In this document: piece after piece, positions 13,880 to 19,453 of the stretch
Position numbering within the stretch: the stretch's first letter is position 1
Layout of the letters: each line of letters opens with the position of its first letter
Source: Sphingobacteriales bacterium
GTDB taxonomy: Bacteria; Bacteroidota; Bacteroidia; Sphingobacteriales; Sphingobacteriaceae
Assembly (NCBI GenBank): GCA_020058405.1
Contig: JAGVEE010000036.1
Coordinates: 1 to 19,453, forward strand
Reading direction: 5' to 3'
DNA: 19,453 bases
The notes under the pieces: generated by a model
The model's input: only the letters and a program-made list of their open reading frames with translations
The model's database searches: none
Told to the model about the DNA's origin: nothing
Position numbers and translations under genes: made by a program

Positions 13880-16800
13880 TTTACCAAAACCACTGTTAAA
13901 ATACTGGTCGCCGCTGGTACTACGCTTTTCAAAATCGCTTGCATTTTTTAACACTACTCTATACAAGTACACTCCGTTTGCCAATCGGTCGCCGTACTCA
14001 TCGGTACCGTTCCATTTGTAGTCTGTAATGTTATGCCCAATTTTAATGCTTCCCAATTCTGCTTTGGTTATTTCTCTCACAATTTTACCACTCACAGTCA
14101 TTATTTGTATTTTCAAATCGTCGGGAACCATTTCTCCTGTTAGGGTAAACACAAATTGGGTATGCGTAGTAAAAGGGTTGGGGTAGGGAAAAAAGTGTGT
14201 AATACTCGAGGCATTTACCACTTCAAAATCTATGCTATACCCTGTATTAGCTTGTGTATTATTACTTGCATCTTTTACTTTTACTCGCAAGCTATACATT
14301 CCATCGTCTTTAAAATAGGGTTGGTATAGTATATTCAATTCGTTATTGTTTGTATTACTAGCCGGCGTAAAACTCATCTCTGCATTTTGGTAACTTATGC
14401 TTTGGTACGTACTTGCATTTGGTTTCTTTAGTTCTACTATTACATAACTACTGTCGTTTAACAGTAAGTATGGGTTTTCGTCTTTTAGTTTTATATTGAT
14501 GAGAGGGCGTGGAGAAATTAAATCGTTTTGCATCGGTATTTTCCCATCAATAGTTACTTTTAATTGCGGTGCTTTCTGGTCGCGTTCCACCATTACTGCA
14601 CTCTCAAAAGTATTGTTAAAACTACTGCTCTCGTTAGTATTTACAGCTTGTATACTGCTTATTAATTTCAAATTACCCAACAAATTCCGTGTATCTATTT
14701 TGTAGTTTTTTACAAGGGTATCATTCGCAGCCAAAGCCAACACGGTATCTTGCGTTAGTACTATACTTGTTCGGTCTGCAAACTCAATTTTCAACTCAAT
14801 TCTCGTACTATCAATTGCTTCTTCGCCTAAATTTACAAAGGCAAAATTATACGCAATACTATCTCCTTGTTGTGTTTTAGCAGGGCTCAATAAGTATTTG
14901 TATTGAGGGAATACACTTAGTTCTACAGGTAAGCCATAGTTTGCCGACCAGTACTTAAAAGCAGCAGGACTAAAATTTATAGAATCTTTAAAGCTTACTT
15001 TTAATTGCAAATAGGGGTAGAGGGTTGCGTTTAAGCTACTCAGGTTTATACTGTCTATTGCTTGTGCGTGTGTACTTATTTTATTCGTATTTCCGTTGGT
15101 GTCAATCGCAAAAAGTTCAAGTTCAAATTCGTCTGTTAATTCTTTCGTAAAATTCCAGTTAATAGATTTCCAACTGTTTGCAGGTCCAATTCGTTCAGAA
15201 CTAATACTGCCTCTATCCCAGGTTCCAACATGTGTAAAGTTTAAACGTATAAACTGATTTTTTGGGTCGATGCCTATACCTGGCTCGGCTGTTTTTTCGG
15301 CAGCACTGCCAATGCTAGCACCTTTGTAACCTACAAATGCATAGGGCTCTCCGTTTGGTATGCTTCTCACTTTTGCCAAGCCTAAGCTTTCTAAAGCTTG
15401 TAAAATATTTTCGGGCAAGGTGTTTAGGTTAGCATTTAAACCGTTATAACCACCCACTACATAACCTGTAGGTATGGAGTTTAGGTAATGTAATAAAGAA
15501 TCTCTATCTGTTGCAGAGTTGGTATTAAATACATACACTCCAGAGTATCGGTACTTTTCGAAAGGATAGTCGGGGGTATTGGCATCTAAATTATATGCAC
15601 TTGCATAGCTAAAACGTTTTAAACTTTTAGGCTCTAAAGCCAATAAACAAATACCTGTAATTCCCGATCCTAAAAAAACAGGAGCACTATTATTTAAACG
15701 CATTCTTCTCTCCACAGAATCGGTACGAGCATTATCTCCACGTGTGTTAATCGCAAACTCTACATTATTATCAATAAAAGCTAAATTATTATTTTCTGTT
15801 TTTACTGTATTAAACATTTCAGAGGGTAGGGAGCTTACACGGTTTTGAAACCATTTACTTTCATTATTGGGCAAGTATATAAGTTCATGTACAAACCAAT
15901 CAGATGTTTCGCTGTTGTTTTTTATGCTTACACGTAGGTAAACATTCGTGTTTACAGATAAATTACCAAGCGTTATTTTTTTCATAAGCACTTGCTGCTC
16001 TATCCATTTAAATGTTTTTTTATACGGAGAATTAAAAGAAGCACTCGTGTCTATCTCCACATTATACTCTATATCTTTCGCCAACAAATCACTGCATTGT
16101 ACGGCTAAGTTTAGGGTGCTTGTTTTTAAAACAGAAGAATTGCGTGGTTGTATAATAAGCGGGGTAAAACTCGAGAGGTAAAATTCTTTTTCGATGGTAT
16201 TGTTTAATTCATTAAGCTCTGTGATATTTTGTTCGGGGTCTATTTGTAATTTTATTTTGTTAGTACCACTAAATGTTTTGTTTCTTTCTACGGTGTAATA
16301 TAAAGTATCTGTATTTAATAAAGCATCGCGTTTAAGCAGTGGGTAAGCTGTGGTGTTGTTATTTACAATTCGTTCAATAGAATACGTTACGCTGTCTGCA
16401 AGGGCTTTGCCGGTGTTGCGGAGTATAAATGCAAGTTCTACCGAATCGTTATTAGCAAATTTTTTATCGCTTACAAAAAAACCATTAGTGGACACAGAGT
16501 AATCGGCATTAGCTGGAGAGAAGAGTCTATAACTTGGGTCGCCTTGGTACACCATTTGCCTGGTATGCAAAATATTTATAGAGTCTGTTGCATTGGCAAA
16601 TTCGGCAATGGTTTCTTTTTGTATTTCGCCAATACTTTTGCCGTAGTTTTTTGTAAATGCATGTGTGTAAAACAGCCTATGGTATTCTGTAAGGTAAGAT
16701 GTAAAGCCTAAATCGCTGCTGGCTAGCCAACCAATTGCACCGCGGTTTTTGGCGTGTATGTAATTTTCGCCCATCGAATTATCATTTGCAAAATTACCAA

Positions 16801-18742
16801 CTGAGCAACCACTTAAATAATAAACAGGATACTTACCTCGGTTATTCAAGGCTTCGGGTTCGCCAAAATTTATTTCCACAAAGTAGTTTGCTCCGTGTCC
16901 GTAATAACTCAGCAAACTTATTCCGGCATCGGTAAGTTCTACAATTTTCTCACGGTAATTATCGCTTACAGGTTCGTTTACTTTTTTGTTGAAATTTATA
17001 ACCTTTGCACCCATAAAAGGTTGCACTGCTAAGTCTTCACATGCTTTTAATGCTGCAGAAAAAGAGGTGTTTTCTCCAATACTTCTTCCTCCGGTTGCAT
17101 GAATTAGGTTCTTACGCCAAAGTCCATCATCTGTATTTGCTTCTTGGTCTTTTAGTTTATCTAAATAATCCAATGCTTCTTGGTTGCTCTCCACTGCAAT
17201 TCTGCCTACACCCATTTTTGGTGCTAGTAAAGAGAAGTCTAAACTGCTTACATATAATATATCAGAGGGTGGTATGCCAATGCTTGGCACAAAATTACGC
17301 TTCGCAAAATTGGGGTTCGCATATAAATTGCTTTGTATGCCTTTGCCTATAATAAATAAATTTTTAGCCGGAGCTTTAGCGCTGGCCATGTAGGCATCCA
17401 CAAATTTTTTAATCGCAATAGGGTGGTGGTAACCGTAGGTAAATGCATTATATAAATCTTCTGTATATACCACAATACTAGCTTGGCCTTTTAACTCTTT
17501 GTATTGTTCATATTGTTGCGCTGCGTTTTCAAAAGCTTTGCTTGTTAAAATAATGAGCTCATTTTCTTCATTGCTAAAATCAAATTCTTTTACACTTGCT
17601 TTTTCAAGTTTAACATTGCTCAGCAAATGGGTTTGTTTTATAGAACTTACTATGTATGAATGTTTATTTGTAGTACCATCTACCGTATAGTAAATACTAT
17701 CGTTTGTGATATTCGCAGTATAATAGCTGCGTGTTGCTTGGTTAAATAAAACGATGCTATCTAATGGTACATTGTTAAAGTATAAATTGGTTTTCGAAGG
17801 GTTTTGTAAGGTAAATCTTAACAGTGTTTGCCCTGCTAAATTAGTTTTCTGTTTATACTTCAGTTTGATGTAGGGTGTAGTATTAAAATCACTTTGCGCT
17901 CCCAAATCGTTGATGCTCAGAAATTGCAAACTATTACTCGTATTAAATAGAGTATTGCTCAAGAAGAACTTTTTACGCACACAATCATAGGCTTTATAAG
18001 TAGTGTCTAACAAAAGCGTGTTACCATTGCCTTGTAAATTTATTTGTATATGATGGTTAAAGTTTGGGTTGGCAGAAACTGCATCCGACTGGCCAGATAC
18101 GTAACATTCTATTTCTACTGTACTTGTATTTGCTAAAGTTGGTAAATCAAAATTGCGTATTTGGCTGCCGCCTAAACTCCAAAGTGCTCCAGAATAACCT
18201 TCGCCCATGGTATACTCAGATTGTGTTGCTCCAGATCCGTAATTTTTGCCTAAAAAATATTGTTCTGCAAATACAACGATTTTTTCAACGGCTACTTCAT
18301 CAATAGAAATAGTACTTGCCGTATTTGCTTTGTGTTTGTAATACAATCCTTGGGAGGCCTCATCTATGTATAAAAAATAAATAGCTGTATCTGAATATAT
18401 AGAATGGTGTGGGTTTAAAGCTGCACCTGCTTTTGCATATAATTCTTTATCTAAATGTCCATCATTTTTTTCGGCATAAAAATACAAGGCATTGTTATTG
18501 GTCCAATTACTATTGGTATCGGCTAGTAAGTATGAAATTTCAATTCCGTTTTTATAGAGGTGAAAAAAGCGAGGGTTCTTGTTAGCATACTCTGGATACA
18601 ATCCATTTACTGTGCTTGCCTCTAGTTTTATAATACCCGTAGCATTCGATTTTATTTTGATGATGGCTCTATCCGCAGAAAAAGAGAGGCCATGCATACA
18701 AATAAATAATAGGAAGATGATTGCGTTTCGAGTCATTTTCAT
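13862..18742 (-). CDS. Giant C25 (gingipain-fold) protein, PorU/PorU2-like type IX secretion sortase candidate
   Basis: 1,626 residues with a signal peptide (MKMTRNAIIFLLFICMHGLS, cleavage near FSA-D). Residues about 24-365 are beta-rich N-terminal domains. The C25 peptidase domain spans about 390-760. The His-Cys dyad is visible as His616 (LLSYYGHGANYF) and Cys646 (YYLSGCSVGNFA), with the expected spacing of about 30 and the flanking GENYIHAKNRGAIGWLASSD. A CARDB-like segment follows (about 765-860, FILRNTGKALADSV), then Ig/FN3-like strands. An ILEI/FAM3-like segment lies at about 1015-1150, a second CARDB-like segment at about 1290-1390, and a FlgD-like C-terminal domain at about 1510-1600 (FPYPNPFTTHTQF, GVYLYRVVLKN). 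PorU removes the sorting domain of type IX cargo at the outer membrane. This protein is far longer than classical PorU and fits better the group annotated PorU2, whose role is unproven. A secreted C25 protease is the alternative. Confidence 0.82.
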   Translation of the reverse strand: MKMTRNAIIFLLFICMHGLSFSADRAIIKIKSNATGIIKLEASTVNGLYPEYANKNPRFFHLYKNGIEISYLLADTNSNWTNNNALYFYAEKNDGHLDKELYAKAGAALNPHHSIYSDTAIYFLYIDEASQGLYYKHKANTASTISIDEVAVEKIVVFAEQYFLGKNYGSGATQSEYTMGEGYSGALWSLGGSQIRNFDLPTLANTSTVEIECYVSGQSDAVSANPNFNHHIQINLQGNGNTLLLDTTYKAYDCVRKKFFLSNTLFNTSNSLQFLSINDLGAQSDFNTTPYIKLKYKQKTNLAGQTLLRFTLQNPSKTNLYFNNVPLDSIVLFNQATRSYYTANITNDSIYYTVDGTTNKHSYIVSSIKQTHLLSNVKLEKASVKEFDFSNEENELIILTSKAFENAAQQYEQYKELKGQASIVVYTEDLYNAFTYGYHHPIAIKKFVDAYMASAKAPAKNLFIIGKGIQSNLYANPNFAKRNFVPSIGIPPSDILYVSSLDFSLLAPKMGVGRIAVESNQEALDYLDKLKDQEANTDDGLWRKNLIHATGGRSIGENTSFSAALKACEDLAVQPFMGAKVINFNKKVNEPVSDNYREKIVELTDAGISLLSYYGHGANYFVEINFGEPEALNNRGKYPVYYLSGCSVGNFANDNSMGENYIHAKNRGAIGWLASSDLGFTSYLTEYHRLFYTHAFTKNYGKSIGEIQKETIAEFANATDSINILHTRQMVYQGDPSYRLFSPANADYSVSTNGFFVSDKKFANNDSVELAFILRNTGKALADSVTYSIERIVNNNTTAYPLLKRDALLNTDTLYYTVERNKTFSGTNKIKLQIDPEQNITELNELNNTIEKEFYLSSFTPLIIQPRNSSVLKTSTLNLAVQCSDLLAKDIEYNVEIDTSASFNSPYKKTFKWIEQQVLMKKITLGNLSVNTNVYLRVSIKNNSETSDWFVHELIYLPNNESKWFQNRVSSLPSEMFNTVKTENNNLAFIDNNVEFAINTRGDNARTDSVERRMRLNNSAPVFLGSGITGICLLALEPKSLKRFSYASAYNLDANTPDYPFEKYRYSGVYVFNTNSATDRDSLLHYLNSIPTGYVVGGYNGLNANLNTLPENILQALESLGLAKVRSIPNGEPYAFVGYKGASIGSAAEKTAEPGIGIDPKNQFIRLNFTHVGTWDRGSISSERIGPANSWKSINWNFTKELTDEFELELFAIDTNGNTNKISTHAQAIDSINLSSLNATLYPYLQLKVSFKDSINFSPAAFKYWSANYGLPVELSVFPQYKYLLSPAKTQQGDSIAYNFAFVNLGEEAIDSTRIELKIEFADRTSIVLTQDTVLALAANDTLVKNYKIDTRNLLGNLKLISSIQAVNTNESSSFNNTFESAVMVERDQKAPQLKVTIDGKIPMQNDLISPRPLINIKLKDENPYLLLNDSSYVIVELKKPNASTYQSISYQNAEMSFTPASNTNNNELNILYQPYFKDDGMYSLRVKVKDASNNTQANTGYSIDFEVVNASSITHFFPYPNPFTTHTQFVFTLTGEMVPDDLKIQIMTVSGKIVREITKAELGSIKIGHNITDYKWNGTDEYGDRLANGVYLYRVVLKNASDFEKRSTSGDQYFNSGFGKLYLMK

Positions 18743-18748
18743 GAGGTA

Positions 18749-18756
18749 CGAATATA
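18749..18756 (-). promoter_or_regulatory. Possible -7 box of the C25 gene
   Basis: On the minus strand this reads TATATTCG, one mismatch from TAnnTTTG and the same final TTCG as the S46 promoter. It is 6 nt before the ATG at 18742, implying a nearly leaderless transcript. No convincing promoter was found for the divergent gene at 18800 in the same 57-nt gap. Confidence 0.3.
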
Positions 18757-18799
18757 ATTGATATTTCGTTCTGAATTAAAATTATTGCATTTTTAAGGC

Positions 18800-19453
18800 A
18801 TGAGATTAATAAGATATTCGTGGAGCGATTACCTACAACTGAATCTTTCAGTTAGCGAAGGTCTTTTTAACTCAGCTGCTTTTTTAAGCAGTATTGCCAA
18901 AGCCTATCAAAAAGACATACGTGTATATACTATTTATGATAAAGAGAACCCAATACTCTCTTTGCCAATTTTACACAATGGAAGAGATGCAAAGCTTTGC
19001 ACTCATTTTTTCTACCAGGCTAGACACAAGCATGCCGACTTTAGCGAACGCACATTTATCAATGCTTGGGAATTAATTATTTTAGAACTGAAGAAAGATT
19101 TTGATGCCATCGACCTTAAGTTGGCACCTTATGCGCAAGACATTCGCCCTTTTACTTGGGCAGCTTGGGGGCATAAAATATATTATACCGCAACAGTTGA
19201 TCTTACAAAAGAGTTCAGCTATTCCGAAAATATTCGCCGATCTGTAAAAAAAGGTATAAAAGCTGGAGCGATTGTACGTGCCCATTCTTATTCGCAAGAA
19301 ATTACTAATGCTCAATTGGCCGACATGCGAAGTAATGGCTTAGGGCAAAAGGAACTCCCGAAAGTGCAACATTGGTTAAAAGCATTAGCAGAACAGCAAC
19401 AAGTTGTACAGTTCGAACTCTTAGATACAGATCAACTCGTAATTGGTTCGAGT
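18800..19453 (+). CDS. FemAB/GNAT-like acyltransferase, 5' part (runs off window)
   Basis: The reading frame is open from the ATG at 18800 to the last base, 218 codons with no stop, so the gene is cut by the window end. The start (MRLIRYSWSDYLQL) and LFNSAAFLSSIA resemble the N-terminal FemAB-like region, which normally reads tryptophan...FL. Residues 106-137 (LKLAPYAQDIRPFTW, then YYTATVDLTKE) match the paralogue at 13136. ENIRRSVKKGIKAGAIV at 143-159 is the basic helix common to this acyltransferase group. It is divergent from the C25 gene with a 57-nt gap. The two FemAB-like genes therefore flank the C25 gene on either side. The substrate is unknown. Amino-acid or acyl transfer to a surface glycan or peptidoglycan is the family expectation. 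Confidence 0.78.
   Translation, partial: MRLIRYSWSDYLQLNLSVSEGLFNSAAFLSSIAKAYQKDIRVYTIYDKENPILSLPILHNGRDAKLCTHFFYQARHKHADFSERTFINAWELIILELKKDFDAIDLKLAPYAQDIRPFTWAAWGHKIYYTATVDLTKEFSYSENIRRSVKKGIKAGAIVRAHSYSQEITNAQLADMRSNGLGQKELPKVQHWLKALAEQQQVVQFELLDTDQLVIGSS

Noticed and set aside
17041..17352. 103-codon open frame on the plus strand
   Set aside because: Antisense to the C25 domain, low-complexity Leu/Cys-rich translation, no start signal.
13862..18742. Secreted gingipain-type protease as the primary call
   Set aside because: The His-Cys C25 core alone would allow it, but the extreme length, large N-terminal beta region and FlgD-like C-terminus fit PorU/PorU2-like proteins better. Kept as an alternative.
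19082..19315. 77-codon open frame on the minus strand
   Set aside because: Lies inside the uninterrupted FemAB-like frame at 18800-19453, which has clear homology to the 13136 gene.

Overview
The window is an AT-rich chromosomal stretch from a member of the Bacteroidota. The main grounds are family content: an S46 dipeptidyl peptidase, a type III glutamine synthetase, the long Bacteroidota-type PurM, a TPR/PD40/CRD/OmpA lipoprotein with the PorE architecture, and a giant C25 (PorU/PorU2-like) protein with a FlgD-like C-terminal domain. Promoters also fit. Most genes have a TAnnTTTG-type -7 box a short way before the start codon, and Shine-Dalgarno sequences are absent or weak. No rRNA, tRNA, CRISPR array, insertion sequence or phage gene was seen.

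Layout. (1) 5-3918: a divergent pair, a MuiA/DUF4139-family exported protein (minus) and a DPP7-like S46 peptidase (plus), with near-matching promoters. (2) 3919-5271: an anchored metallophosphoesterase-like protein (minus) with degenerate metal motifs, bracketed by heptanucleotide-repeat elements. (3) 5272-6450: purM (minus), with a 12-bp palindrome over its start region. (4) 6512-9091: a PorE-like lipoprotein with a repetitive Pro/Thr/Ala tail. (5) 9249-11435: glnN, with a clear intrinsic terminator. (6) 11576-11644: another heptanucleotide palindrome. (7) 11681-13879: a tight pair, a Wzx/MOP-type flippase and a FemAB/GNAT-like protein. (8) 13862-18742: a 1,626-residue C25 PorU2-like protein, convergent with and overlapping the FemAB-like gene. 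(9) 18800-19453: the start of a second FemAB-like gene, cut by the window end.

Much of the content serves the cell envelope: peptide digestion in the periplasm (S46), two probable type IX secretion-related proteins (PorE-like, PorU2-like), and a flippase with two related FemAB-like acyltransferases. purM and glnN are housekeeping nitrogen/purine genes with no obvious functional tie to their neighbours.

The least explained features are the intergenic elements. Three different sequence words (TTAGTCN, ATTAAGW, GCTCCYA) are all arranged with an exact 7-nt period. Two of the arrays form large inverted repeats, and two contain the stop codon of the adjoining gene. The other notable feature is a segment of the PorU2-like protein that resembles the ILEI/FAM3 (interleukin-like EMT inducer) domain.
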